Positions 1-17,300 of a stretch of 64,000 nucleotides of DNA are shown here, in pieces. Both the position numbers and the translations under genes were made by a program. A model generated the notes under the pieces. The model worked only from the letters and a program-made list of their open reading frames with translations, was not told where the DNA came from and did not search any database. Location: contig OX387203.1 of NCBI GenBank assembly GCA_947561715.1, positions 19,344,001-19,408,000 of the forward strand. The letters run 5' to 3'. The DNA comes from Ascidia mentula. Its lineage: Eukaryota; Chordata; Ascidiacea; Phlebobranchia; Ascidiidae. Positions within the stretch are counted from its first letter, which is position 1, and each line of letters begins with the position of its first letter.

Positions 1-2539
1 TTCAGTATTACATATCACAGTATGACATATTACAAATATTTCAGTGTTATATATCACAGTATTACATGTTACAAATATTTCAGTATTACATATTACAGTA
101 TTACATATGACAAATATTTCAGTATTACACATTACAAATATTTCAGTGTTACATATCACAGTATGACATATTACAAATATTTCAGTGTTATATATCACAG
201 TATTACATGTTACAAATATTTCAGTATTACATATTACAGTATTACATATGACAAATATTTCAGTATTACACATTACAAATATTACAGTATTACATATCAC
301 ATATTACAAATATTTCAGTGTTACATATCACAAATATTTCAGTATTACATTTCACAGTATTACACATTACAAATATTTCAGTATTACATATCGCAGTATT
401 ACATATTACAAATATTTCAATATCACAGTATTACATATCACAGTATTACATATGACAAATATTTCAGTGTTGCATATCACAGTATTACATATGACAAATA
501 TTTCAGTATTACACATTACAAATATTTCAGTGTTACATATCACATAATTACATATGACAAATATTTCAGTATTACATATCACAAATATTTCAGTGTTACA
601 TATCACAAATATTTCAGTATTACATATTACAAATATTTCAGTATTACATATCACAGTATTACATATGACAAATATTTCAGTATTACACATTACAAATATT
701 TCAGTGTTACATATCACAGTATGACATATTACAAATATTTCAGTATTATATATCACAGTATTACATATGACAAATATTTCAGTATTACATATCACAGTAT
801 TACATATGACAAATATTTCAGTATTACACATTACAAATATTTCAGTGTTACATATCACATAATTACATATGACAAATATTTCAGTATTACATATCACAAA
901 TATTTCAGTGTTACATATCACAAATATTTCAGTATGACATATTACAAATATTTCAGTATTATATATCACAGTATTACATATGACAAATATTTCAGTATTA
1001 CATATCACAGTATTACATATGACAAATATTTCAGTATTACACATTACAAATATTTCAGTGTTACATATCACATAATTACATATGACAAATATTTCAGTAT
1101 TACATATCACAAATATTTCAGTGTTACATATCACAAATATTTCAGTATTACATATTACAAATATTTCAGTATTACATATCACAGTATTACATATGACAAA
1201 TATTTCAGTATTACACATTACAAATATTTCAGTGTTACATATCACAGTATGACATATTACAAATATTTCAGTATTATATATCACAGTATTACATATGACA
1301 AATATTTCAGTATTACATATCACAGTATTACATATGACAAATATTTCAGTATTACACATTACAAATATTTCAGTGTTACATATCACATAATTACATATGA
1401 CAAATATTTCAGTACTACATATCACAAATATTTCAATATTACATATCACAGTATTACATATGGCAAATATTTCAGTATTACACATTACAAATGTTTCAGT
1501 ATTACATATCACAGTATTACATATTACAAATATTTCAGTGTTACATATCACAAATATTTAAGTATTACATTTCACAGTATTACACATTACAAATATTTCA
1601 GTATTACATATCACAGTATTACATATTACAAATATTTCAATATCACAGTATTACATATGACAAATATTTCAGTATTACACATTACAAATATTTCAGTGTT
1701 ACATATCACATAATTACATATGACAAATATTTCAGTATTACATATCACAAATATTTCAGTGTTACATATCACAAATATTTCAGTATTACATATTACAAAT
1801 ATTTCAGTATTACATATCACAGTATTACATATGACAAATATTTCAGTATTACACATTACAAATATTTCAGTGTTACATAACACAGTATGACATATTACAA
1901 ATATTTCAGTATTATATATCACAGTATTACATATGACAAATATTTCAGTATTACATATCACAGTATTACATATGACAAATATTTCAGTATTACACATTAC
2001 AAATATTTCAGTGTTACATATCACATAATTACATATGACAAATATTTCAGTACTACATATCACAAATATTTCAATATTACATATCACAGTATTACATATG
2101 ACAAATATTTCAGTATTACACATTACAAATATTTCAGTTTTACATATCACAGTATGACATATTACAAATATTTCAGTGTTACATATCACAGTATGACATA
2201 TAACAAATATTTCAGTATTACATATCACAGTATGACATATCACAAATATTTCAGTATTACATATCACAGTATTACATATTACAAATATTTCAATATCACA
2301 GTATTACATATGACAAATATTTCAGTATTACACATTACAAATATTTCAGTGTTACATATCACATAATTACATATGACAAATATTTCAGTATTACATATCA
2401 CAAATATTTCAGTGTTACATATCACAAATATTTCAGTATTACATATTACAAATATTTCAGTATTACATATCACAGTATTACATATGACAAATATTTCAGT
2501 ATTACACATTACAAATATTTCAGTGTTACATATCACAGT

Positions 2540-5500
2540 ATGACATATTACAAATATTTCAGTATTATATATCACAGTATTACATATGACAAATATTTCA
2601 GTATTACATATCACAGTATTACATATGACAAATATTTCAGTAATACACATTACAAATATTTCAGTGTTACATATCACATAATTACATATGACAAATATTT
2701 CAGTATTACACATTACAAATATTTCAGTTTTACATATCACAGTATGACATATTACAAATATTTCAGTGTTACATATCACAGTATGACATATAACAAATAT
2801 TTCAGTATTACATATCACAGTATGACATATCACAAATATTTCAGTATTACATATTACAAATATTTCAGTATTACATATCACAGTATTACATATGACAAAT
2901 ATTTCAGTTTTACATAGCACAGTATTACATATGACAAATATTTCAGTATTACATATCACAAATATTTCAGTATTACATATCACAGTATTACATGTTACAA
3001 ATATTTCAGTATTACATATTACAGTATTACATATGGCAAATATTTTGGCAAATATGGCAAATATTTCAGTATTACATATCACAGTATTACATATGGCAAA
3101 AATTTCAGTATTACATATCACAGTATTACATATTACAAATATTTCAGTTTTACATAGCACAGTATTACATATGACAAACATTTCAGTGTTACATATCACA
3201 AATATTTCGGTATTACATATCACAGTATTACATATTACCAATATTTCAGTATTACATATCACAGTATTACATATGACAAATATTTCAGTATTACATATCA
3301 CAAATATTTCAGTATTACATATCACAGTATTACATATTACCAATATTTCAGTATTACATATCACAGTATTACATATGACAAATATTTCAGTGTTACATAT
3401 CACAAATATTTCAGTATTACATATCACAGTATTACATATGAAAAATATTTCAGTTTTACATATCACAGTATTACATATTACAAATATTTCAGTATTACAT
3501 ATGACAAATATTTCAGTATTACATATCACAGTATTACATATGACAAATATTTCAGTATTACACATTACAAATATTTCAGTGTTACATATCACAGTATGAC
3601 ATATTACAAATATTTCAGTGTTACATATCACAGTATGACATATAACAAATATTTCAGTATTACATATCACAGTATTACATATGACAAATATTTCAGTATG
3701 ACATATTACAAATATTTCAGTGTTACATATCACAGTATGACATATAACAAATATTTCAGTATTACATATCACAGTATTACATATGACAAATATTTCAGTA
3801 TTACATATTACAAATATTTCAGTTTTACATAGCACAGTATTACATATGACAAATATTTCAGTATTACATATGACAAGTATTTCAGTATTATATATCACAG
3901 TATTACATATCACAAATATTTCAGTATTACATATCACAGTATTACATATTACAAATATTTCAGTATTACATATCACAGTATTACATGTTACAAATATTTC
4001 AGTATTACATATTACAGTATTACATATGGCAAATATTTTGGCAAATATGGCAAATATTTCAGTATTACATATCACAGTATTACATATGGCAAATATTTCA
4101 GTATTACATATCACAGTATTACATATTACAAATATTTCAGTTTTACATAGCACAGTATTACATATGACAAATATTTCAGTATTACATATGACAAATATTT
4201 CAGTATTACATATCACAAATATTTCAGTATTACATATCACAAATATTTCAGTATTACATATCACAGTATTACATATTACAAATATTTCAGTATTACATAT
4301 CACAGTATTACATATGACAAACATTTCAGTGTTACATATCACAAATATTTCGGTATTACATATCACAGTATTACATATTACCAATATTTCAGAATTACAT
4401 ATCACAAATATTTCAGTGTTACATATCACAGTATTACATATGACAAATATTTCAGTATTACATATTACAAATATTTCAGTTTTACATAGCACAGTATTAC
4501 ATATGACAAATATTTCAGTATTACATATGACAAGTATTTCAGTATTATATATCACAGTATTACATATTACAAATATTTCAGTATTACATATCACAGTATT
4601 ACATGTTACAAATATTTCAGTATTACATATTACAGTATTACATATGGCAAATATTTTGGCAAATATGGCAAATATTTCAGTATTACATATCACAGTATTA
4701 CATATGGCAAATATTTCAGTATTACATATCACAGTATTACATATTACAAATATTTCAGTTTTACATAGCACAGTATTACATATTACAAATATTTCAGTTT
4801 TACATAGCACAGTATTACATATGACAAATATTTCAGTATTACATATGACAAATATTTCAGTATTACATATCACAAATATTTCAGTATTACATATCACAAA
4901 TATTTCAGTATTACATATCACAGTATTACATATTACAAATATTTCAGTATTACATATCACAGTATTACATATGACAAACATTTCAGTGTTACATATCACA
5001 AATATTTCGGTATTACATATCACAGTATTACATATTACCAATATTTCAGTGTTACATATCACAAATATTTCGGTATTACATATCACAGTATTACATATTA
5101 CCAATATTTCAGAATTACATATCACAAATATTTCAGTGTTACATATCACAGTATTACATATGACAAATATTTCAGTATTACATATTACAAGTATTTCAGT
5201 ATTACATATCACAGTATTACATATTACCAATATTTCAGTATTACATATCACAGTATTACATATGACAAATATTTCATTGTTACATATCACAGTATTACAT
5301 ATTACAAATATTTCAGTATTACATATCACAGTATTACAAATATTTCAGTATTACATATCGCCGTATTACATATTACAAATATTTCAGTATTACATATTAC
5401 AAATATTTCAGTGTTACATGTCACAGTATCACAAATATTTCAGTATTACATATTACAGTATTACATATTACAAATATTTCAGTATTACATATCACAGTAT

Positions 5501-8500
5501 TACATATTACAAATATTTCAGTGTTACATATCACATAATTACATATGACAAATATTTCAGTATTACATATGACAAATATTTCAGTATTACATATCACAAA
5601 TATTTCAGTATTACATATCACAGTATTACATATTACAAATATTTCAGTATTACATATCACAGTATTACATGTTACAAATATTTCAGTATTACATATCACA
5701 GTATTACATGTTACAAATATTTCAGTATTACATATCACAGTATTACATATGGCAAATATTTCAGTGTTACATATCACAGTATTACATATTACAAATATTT
5801 CAGTGTTACATATCACATAATTACATATGACAAATATTTCAGTATTACATATGACAAATATTTCAGTATTACATATCACAAATATTTCAGTATTACATAT
5901 CACAGTATTACATATTACAAATATTTCAGTGTTACATATCACATAATTACATATGACAAATATTTCAGTATTACATATGACAAATATTTCAGTATTACAT
6001 ATCACAAATATTTCAGTATTACATATCACAGTATTAAATATTACAAATATTTCAGTATTACATATCACAGTATTACATATGACAAACATTTCAGTGTTAC
6101 ATATCACAAATATTTCAGTATTACATATCACAGTATTACATATTACAAATATTTCAGTGTTACATATCACATAATTACATATGACAAATATTTCAGTATT
6201 ACATATGACAAATATTTCAGTATTACATATCACAAATATTTCAGTATTACATATCACAGTATTACATATTACAAATATTTCAGTATTACATATCACAGTA
6301 TTACATATGACAAACATTTCAGTGTTACATATCACAAATATTTCGGTATTACATATCACAGTATTACATATTACCAATATTTCAGTATTACATATCACAA
6401 ATGTTTCAGTGTTACATATCACAGTATTACATATGACAAATATTTCAGTATTACATATTACAAGTATTTCAGTATTACATATCACAGTATTACATATTAC
6501 CAATATTTCAGTATTACATATCACAGTATTACATATGACAAATATTTCATTGTTACATATCACAGTATTACATATTACAAATATTTCAGTATTACATATC
6601 ACAGTATTACAAATATTTCATTATTACATATCGCCGTATTACATATTACAAATATTTCAGTATTACATATCACAGTATTACATATGACAAATATTTCATT
6701 GTTACATATCACAGTATTACATATTACAAATATTTCAGTATTACATATCACAGTATTACAAATATTTCAGTATTACATATCGCCGTATTACATATTACAA
6801 ATATTTCAGTATTACATATCACAGTATAACATATCACAAATATTTCAGTATTACATATTACAGTATTACATATGACAAATATTTCAGTATTACACATTAC
6901 AAATATTTCAGTGTTACATATCACAGTATGACATATTACAAATATTTCAGTATTATATATCACAGTATTACATATGACAAATATTTCAGTATTACATATC
7001 ACAGTATTACATATGACAAATATTTCAGTATTACACATTACAAATATTTCAGTGTTACATATCACATAATTACATATGACAAATATTTCAGTACTACATA
7101 TCACAAATATTTCAATATTACATATCACAGTATTACATATGACAAATATTTCAGTATTACACATTACAAATATTTCAGTTTTACATATCACAGTATGACA
7201 TATTACAAATATTTCAGTGTTACATATCACAGTATGACATATAACAAATATTTCAGTATTACATATCACAGTATGACATATCACAAATATTTCAGTATTA
7301 TATAACACAGTATGACATATTACAAATATTTCAGTGTTACATATCACAGTATGACATATAACAAATATTTCAGTATTACATATCACAGTATGACATATCA
7401 CAAATATTTCAGTATTACATATCACAGTATTACATATTACAAATATTTCAATATCACAGTATTACATATGACAAATATTTCAGTATTACACATTACAAAT
7501 ATTTCAGTGTTACATATCACATAATTACATATGACAAATATTTCAGTATTACATATCACAAATATTTCAGTGTTACATATCACAAATATTTCAGTATTAC
7601 ATATTACAAATATTTCAGTATTACATATCACAGTATTACATATGACAAATATTTCAGTATTACACATTACAAATATTTCAGTGTTACATATCACAGTATG
7701 ACATATTACAAATATTTCAGTATTATATATCACAGTATTACATATGACAAATATTTCAGTATTACATATCACAGTATTACATATGACAAATATTTCAGTA
7801 ATACACATTACAAATATTTCAGTGTTACATATCACATAATTACATATGACAAATATTTCAGTACTACATATCACAAATATTTCAATATTACATATCACAG
7901 TATTACATATGACAAATATTTCAGTATTACACATTACAAATATTTCAGTTTTACATATCACAGTATGACATATTACAAATATTTCAGTGTTACATATCAC
8001 AGTATGACATATAACAAATATTTCAGTATTACATATCACAGTATGACATATCACAAATATTTCAGTATTACAGATTACAAATATTTCAGTATTACATATC
8101 ACAGTATTACATATGACAAATATTTCAGTTTTACATAGCACAGTATTACATATGACAAATATTTCAGTATTACATATCACAAATATTTCAGTATTACATA
8201 TCACAGTATTACATGTTACAAATATTTCAGTATTACATATTACAGTATTAAATATGGCAAATATTTTGGCAAATATGGCAAATATTTCAGTATTACATAT
8301 CACAGTATTACATATGGCAAATATTTCAGTATTACATATCACAGTATTACATATTACAAATATTTCAGTTTTACATAGCACAGTATTACATATGACAAAC
8401 ATTTCAGTGTTACATATCACAAATATTTCGGTATTACATATCACAGTATTACATATTACCAATATTTCAGTATTACATATCACAGTATTACATATGACAA

Positions 8501-11391
8501 ATATTTCAGTATTACATATCACAAATATTTCAGTATTACATATCACAGTATTACATATTACCAATATTTCAGTATTACATATCACAGTATTACATATGAC
8601 AAATATTTCAGTGTTACATATCACAAATATTTCAGTATTACATATCACAGTATTACATATGAAAAATATTTCAGTTTTACATATCACAGTATTACATATT
8701 ACAAATATTTCAGTATTACATATGACAAATATTTCAGTATTACATATCACAGTATTACATATGACAAATATTTCAGTATTACACATTACAAATATTTCAG
8801 TGTTACATATCACAGTATGACATATTACAAATATTTCAGTGTTACATATCACAGTATGACATATAACAAATATTTCAGTATTACATATCACAGTATTACA
8901 TATGACAAATATTTCAGTATGACATATTACAAATATTTCAGTGTTACATATCACAGTATGACATATAACAAATATTTCAGTATTACATATCACAGTATTA
9001 CATATGACAAATATTTCAGTATTACATATTACAAATATTTCAGTTTTACATAGCACAGTATTACATATGACAAATATTTCAGTATTACATATGACAAATA
9101 TTTCAGTATTACATATCACAAATATTTCAGTATTACATATCACAGTATGACATATTACAAATATTTCAGTATTACATATCACAGTATTACATGTTACAAA
9201 TATTTCAGTATTACATATTACAGTATTACATATGGCAAATATTTTGGCAAATATGGCAAATATTTCAGTATTACATATCACAGTATTACATATGGCAAAT
9301 ATTTCAGTATTACATATCACAGTATTACATATTACAAATATTTCAGTTTTACATAGCACAGTATTACATATGACAAATATTTCAGTATTACATATGACAA
9401 ATATTTCAGTATTACATATCACAAATATTTCAGTATTACATATCACAGTATTACATATTACAAATATTTCAGTATTACATATCACAGTATTACATATGAC
9501 AAACATTTCAGTGTTACATATCACAAATATTTCGGTATTACATATCACAGTACATATGACAAATATTTCAGTATTACATATCACAAATATTTCAGTATTA
9601 CATATCACAGTATTACATATTACAAATATTTCAGTATTACATATCACAGTATTACATATGACAAACATTTCAGTGTTACATATCACAAATATTTCAGTAT
9701 TACATATCACAGTATTACATATTACAAATATTTCAGTTTTACATAGCACAGTATTACATATGACAAATATTTCAGTATTACATATGACAAATATTTCAGT
9801 ATTACATATCACAAATATTTCAGTTTTACATATCACAGTATTACATATTACAAATATTTCAGTATTACATATCACAGTATTACATATGACAAATATTTCA
9901 GTATTACACATTACAAATATTTCAGTGTTACATATCACAGTATGACATATTACAAATATTTCAGTGTTACATATCACAGTATGACATATAACAAATATTT
10001 CAGTATTACATATCACAGTATTACATATGACAAATATTTCAGTATGACATATTACAAATATTTCAGTGTTACATATCACAGTATGACATATAACAAATAT
10101 TTCAGTATTACATATCACAGTATTACATATGACAAATATTTCAGTATTACATATTACAAATATTTCAGTTTTACATAGCACAGTATTACATATGACAAAT
10201 ATTTCAGTATTACATATGACAAATATTTCAGTATTACATATCACAAATATTTCAGTATTACATATCACAGTATGACATATTACAAATATTTCAGTATTAC
10301 ATATCACAGTATTACATGTTACAAATATTTCAGTATTACATATTACAGTATTACATATGGCAAATATTTTGGCAAATATGGCAAATATTTCAGTATTACA
10401 TATCACAGTATTACATATGGCAAATATTTCAGTATTACATATCACAGTATTACATATTACAAATATTTCAGTTTTACATAGCACAGTATTACATATGACA
10501 AATATTTCAGTATTACATATGACAAATATTTCAGTATTACATATCACAAATATTTCAGTATTACATATCACAGTATTACATATTACAAATATTTCAGTAT
10601 TACATATCACAGTATTACATATGACAAACATTTCAGTGTTACATATCACAAATATTTCGGTATTACATATCACAGTACATATGACAAATATTTCAGTATT
10701 ACATATCACAAATATTTCAGTATTACATATCACAGTATTACATATTACAAATATTTCAGTATTACATATCACAGTATTACATATGACAAACATTTCAGTG
10801 TTACATATCACAAATATTTCAGTATTACATATCACAGTATTACATATTACAAATATTTCAGTGTTACATATCACATAATTACATATGACAAATATTTCAG
10901 TATTACATATGACAAATATTTCAGTATTACATATCACAAATATTTCAGTATTACATATCACAGTATTACATATTACAAATATTTCAGTATTACATATCAC
11001 AGTATTACATATGACAAACATTTCAGTGTTACATATCACAAATATTTCGGTATTACATATCACAGTATTACATATTACCAATATTTCAGTATTACATATC
11101 ACAAATATTTCAGTGTTACATATCACAGTATTACATATGACAAATATTTCAGTATTACATATTACAAGTATTTCAGTATTACATATCACAGTATTACATA
11201 TTACCAATATTTCAGTATTACATATCACAGTATTACATATGACAAATATTTCATTGTTACATATCACAGTATTACATATTACAAATATTTCAGTATTACA
11301 TATCACAGTATTACAAATATTTCAGTATTACATATCGCCGTATTACATATTACAAATATTTCAGTATTACATATCACAGTATTACATATGA
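2540..11391. repeat. Higher-order duplications inside the satellite
   Basis: Large blocks of the array recur in the same variant order. The block near 2540-3830 matches one near 7698-9050. A block near 9147-10000 recurs about 1,125 bp later. A block with a doubled GGCAAATATTTTGGCAAATA kink recurs near 3035, 4027, 4648, 8257, 9236 and 10361. Further right, similar re-use is seen at spacings of about 1,091 bp (11576/12667), 986 bp (13391/14377), 2,027 bp (15267/17294), 1,725 bp (19226/20951) and 384 bp (21657/22041/22425). This is what repeated unequal exchange or segmental copying of multi-unit blocks leaves behind. Confidence 0.8.
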
Positions 11392-14300
11392 CAAATATTT
11401 CATTGTTACATATCACAGTATTACATATTACAAATATTTCAGTATTACATATCACAGTATTACAAATATTTCAGTATTACATATCGCCGTATTACATATT
11501 ACAAATATTTCAGTATTACATATCACAGTATAACATATCACAAATATTTCAGTATTACATATTACAGTATTACATATGGCAAATATTTTACATATCACAG
11601 TATTACACATTACAAATATTTCAGTATTACATATCACAGTATTACATGTTACAAACATTTCAGTATTACATATCACAGTATTACATATGGCAAATATTTC
11701 AGTATTACATATCACAGTATTACATATTACAAATATTTCAGTTTTACATAGCACAGTATTACATATGACAAATATTTCAGTATTACATATCACAAATATT
11801 TCAGTATTACATATCACAGTATTACATATTACAAATATTTCAGTATTACATATCACAGTATTACATATGACAAACATTTCAGTGTTACATATCACAAATA
11901 TTTCGGTATTACATATCACAGTATTACATATTACCAATATTTCAGTATTACATATCACAAATCTTTCAGTATTACATATCACAGTATTACATATTACCAA
12001 TATTTCAGTATTACATATCACAGTATTACATATGACAAATATTTCAGTATTACATATCACAAATCTTTCAGTATTACATATCACAGTATTACATATTACC
12101 AATATTTCAGTATTACATATCACAGTATTACATATGACAAATATTTCAGTGTTACATATAACAAATATTTCAGTATTACATATCACAGTATTACATATTA
12201 AAAATATTTCAGTTTTACATATCACAGTATTACATATTACAAATATTTCAGTATTACATATCACAAATATTTCAGTGTTACATATCACAGTATTACATAT
12301 GACAAATATTTCAGTATTACATATTACAAGTATTTCAGTATTACATATCACAGTATTACATATTACAAGTATTTCAGTATTACATATCACAGTATTACAT
12401 ATGACAAATATTTCATTGTTGCATATCACAGTATTACATATTACAAGTATTTCAGTATTACATATCACAGTATTACATATGACAAATATTTCATTGTTGC
12501 ATATCACAGTATTACATATTACAAATATTTCAGTATTACATATCACAGTATTACAAATATTTCAGTATTACATATCGCCGTATTACATATTACAAATATT
12601 TCAGTATTACATATCACAGTATAACATATCACAAATATTTCAGTATTACATATTACAGTATTACATATGGCAAATATTTTACATATCACAGTATTACACA
12701 TTACAAATATTTCAGTATTACATATCACAGTATTACATGTTACAAATATTTCAGTATTACATATCACAGTATTACATATGGCAAATATTTCAGTATTACA
12801 TATCACAGTATTACATATGACAAATATTTCAGTGTTACATATCACAGTATTACATATGGCAAATATTTCAGTATTACATATCACAGTATTACATATTACA
12901 AATATTTCAGTTTTACATAGCACAGTATTACATATTACCAATATTTCAGTATTACATATCACAAATATTTCAGTATTACATATCACAGTATTACATATTA
13001 CAAATATTTCAGTATTACATATCACAGTATTACATATGACAAACATTTCAGTGTTACATATCACAAATATTTCGGTATTACATATCACAGTATTACATAT
13101 TACCAATATTTCAGTATTACATATCACAGTATTACATATGACAAATATTTCATTGTTACATATCACAGTATTCCATATTACAAATATTTCAGTATTACAT
13201 ATCACAGTATTACAAATATTTCAGTATTACATATCACAGAATTACATATTACAAATATTTCAGTGTTACTTATCACAAATATTTCAGTATTACATTTCAC
13301 AGTATTACACATTACAAATATTTCAGTATTACATATCACAGTATTACATATTACAAATATTTCAATATCACAGTATTTACAAATATTTCAGTGTTACATA
13401 TCACAGAATTACATATTACAAATATTTCAGTGTTACTTATCACAAATATTTCAGTATTACATTTCACAGTATTACACATTACAAATATTTCAGTATTACA
13501 TATCACAGTATTACATATTACAAATATTTCAATATCACAGTATTTACAAATATTTCAGTGTTACATATCACATAATTACATATGACAAATATTTCAGTAT
13601 TACATATGACAAATATTTCATTGTTACATATCACAGTATTACATATTACAAATATTTCAGTATTACATATCACAGTATTACAAATATTTCAGTATTACAT
13701 ATCACAGAATTACATATTACAAATATTTCAGTGTTACTTATCACAAATATTTCAGTATTACATTTCACAGTATTACACATTACAAATATTTCAGTATTAC
13801 ATATCACAGTATTACATATTACCAATATTTCAGTATTACATATCACAGTATTACATATGACAAATATTTCAGTGTTACATATCACAAATATTTCAGTATT
13901 ACATATCACAGTATTACATATTAAAAATATTTCAGTTTTACATATCACAGTATTACATATTACAAATATTTCAGTATTACATATCACAAATATTTCAGTG
14001 TTACATATCACAGTATTACATATGACAAATATTTCAGTATTACATATTACAAGTATTTCAGTATTACATATCACAGTATTACATATTACCAATATTTCAG
14101 TATTACATATCACAGTATTACATATGACAAATATTTCATTGTTACATATCACAGTATTACATATTACAAATATTTCAGTATTACATATCACAGTATTACA
14201 AATATTTCAGTATTACATATCACAGAATTACATATTACAAATATTTCAGTGTTACTTATCACAAATATTTCAGTATTACATTTCACAGTATTACACATTA

Positions 14301-17300
14301 CAAATATTTCAGTATTACATATCACAGTATTACATATTACAAATATTTCAATATCACAGTATTTACAAATATTTCAGTGTTACATATCACAGAATTACAT
14401 ATTACAAATATTTCAGTGTTACTTATCACAAATATTTCAGTATTACATTTCACAGTATTACACATTACAAATATTTCAGTATTACATATCACAGTATTAC
14501 ATATTACAAATATTTCAATATCACAGTATTTACAAATATTTCAGTGTTACATATCACATAATTACATATGACAAATATTTCAGTATTACATATGACAAAT
14601 ATTTCAGTATTACACATTACAAATATTTCAGTGTTACATATCACAGTATGACATATTACAAATATTTCAGTATTATATATCACAGTATTACATATGACAA
14701 ATATTTCAGTATTACACATTACAAATATTTCAGTGTTACATATCACAGTATGACATATTACAAATATTTCAGTATTATATATCACAGTATTACATATGAC
14801 AAATATTTCAGTATTACATATCACAGTATTACATATGACAAATATTTCAGTATTACACATTACAAATATTTCAGTGTTACATATCACAGTATGACATATT
14901 ACAAATATTTCAGTATTATATATCACAGTATTACATATGACAAATATTTCAGTATTACATATCACAGTATTACATATGACAAATATTTCAGTATTACACA
15001 TTACAAATATTTCAGTGTTACATATCACATAATTACATATGACAAATATTTCAGTATTACATATCACAAATATTTCAGTGTTACATATCACAAATATTTC
15101 AGTATTACATATTACAAATATTTCAGTATTACATATCACAGTATTACATATGACAAATATTTCACTATTACATATCACAGTATGACATATTACAAATATT
15201 TCAGTGTTACATATCACAGTATGACATATTACAAATATTTCAGTATTATATATCACAGTATTACATATGACAAATATTTCAGTATTACATATCACAGTAT
15301 TACATATGACAAATATTTCAGTATTACACATTACAAATTTTTCAGTGTTACATATCACAAATATTTCAGTATTACATATCACAGTATTACATATTACCAA
15401 TATTTCAGTATTACATATCACAGTATTACATATGACAAATATTTCAGTGTTACATATCACAGTATGACATATAACAAATATTTCAGTAATACATATCACA
15501 GTATGACATATCACAAATATTTCAGTATTACATATCACAGTATTACATATTACAAATATTTCAGTGTTACATATCACAGTATTACATATGACAAATATTT
15601 CAGTATTACACATTACAAATATTTCAGTGTTACATATCACAGTATGACATATTACAAATATTTCAGTGTTACATATCACAGTATGACATATAACAAATAT
15701 TTCAGTATTACATATCACAGTATGACATATCACAAATATTTCAGTATTATATATCACAGTATTACATATGACAAATATTTCAGTATTACATATCACAGTA
15801 TTACATATGACAAATATTTCAGTATTACACATTACAAATATTTCAGTGTTACATATCACATAATTACATATGACAAATATTTCAGTATTACATATGACAA
15901 ATATTTCAGTATTACATATCACAGTATTACATATGACAAATATTTCAGTATAACACATTACAAATATTTCAGTGTTACATATCACATAATTACATATGAC
16001 AAATATTTCAGTATTACATATCGCAAATATTTCAATATTACATATCACAGTATTACATATGACAAATATTTCAGTATTACATATCACAAATATTTCAGTA
16101 TTACATATCGCAGTATAACATATCACAAATATTTCAGTGTTACATATCACAGTATAACATATCACAAATATTTCAGTATTACATATTACAGTATTACATG
16201 TGACAAATATTTCAGTATTACATATCACAAATATTACGTTTTACAAATATTTCAGTATTACTCATTACAAATATTTCAGTGTTACATATCACAGTGTAAC
16301 ATATCACAAATATTTCAGTATTACATATTACAGTATTACATGTGACAAATATTTCAGTATTACATATCACAAATATTACGTTTTACAAATATTTCAGTAT
16401 TACTCATTACAAATATTTCAGTGTTACATATCACAGTATTACATATGGCAAATATTTCAGTATTACACATTACAAATGTTTCAGTATTACATATTACAAA
16501 TATTTCAGTATTACATATGACAAATATTTCAGTATTACATATCACAGTATAACATATCACAAATATTTCAGTATTACATATGACAAATATTTCAGTATTA
16601 CACATTACAAATATTTCAGTGTTACATATCACAGTATGACATATTACAAATATTTCAGTATTATATATCACAGTATTACATATGACAAATATTTCAGTAT
16701 TACATATCACAGTATTACATATGACAAATATTTCAGTATTACACATTACAAATATTTCAGTGTTACATATCACAGTATGACATATTACAAATATTTCAGT
16801 ATTATATATCACAGTATTACATATGACAAATATTTCAGTATTACATATCACAGTATTACATATGACAAATATTTCAGTATTACACATTACAAATATTTCA
16901 GTGTTACATATCACAGTATGACATATTACAAATATTTCAGTATTATATATCACAGTATTACATATGACAAATATTTCAGTATTACATATCACAGTATTAC
17001 ATATGACAAATATTTCAGTATTACACATTACAAATATTTCAGTGTTACATATCACATAATTACATATGACAAATATTTCAGTATTACATATCACAAATAT
17101 TTCAGTGTTACATATCACAAATATTTCAGTATTACATATTACAAATATTTCAGTATTACATATCACAGTATTACATATGACAAATATTTCAGTATTACAT
17201 ATCACAGTATGACATATTACAAATATTTCAGTGTTACATATCACAGTATGACATATTACAAATATTTCAGTATTATATATCACAGTATTACATATGACAA

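Noticed and set aside
3783-6875. Open frame of about 1,030 codons (+) and comparable frames on the minus strand
   Set aside because: Pure tandem repetition of units divisible by three; no domain, no start context, and frames open on both strands at once.
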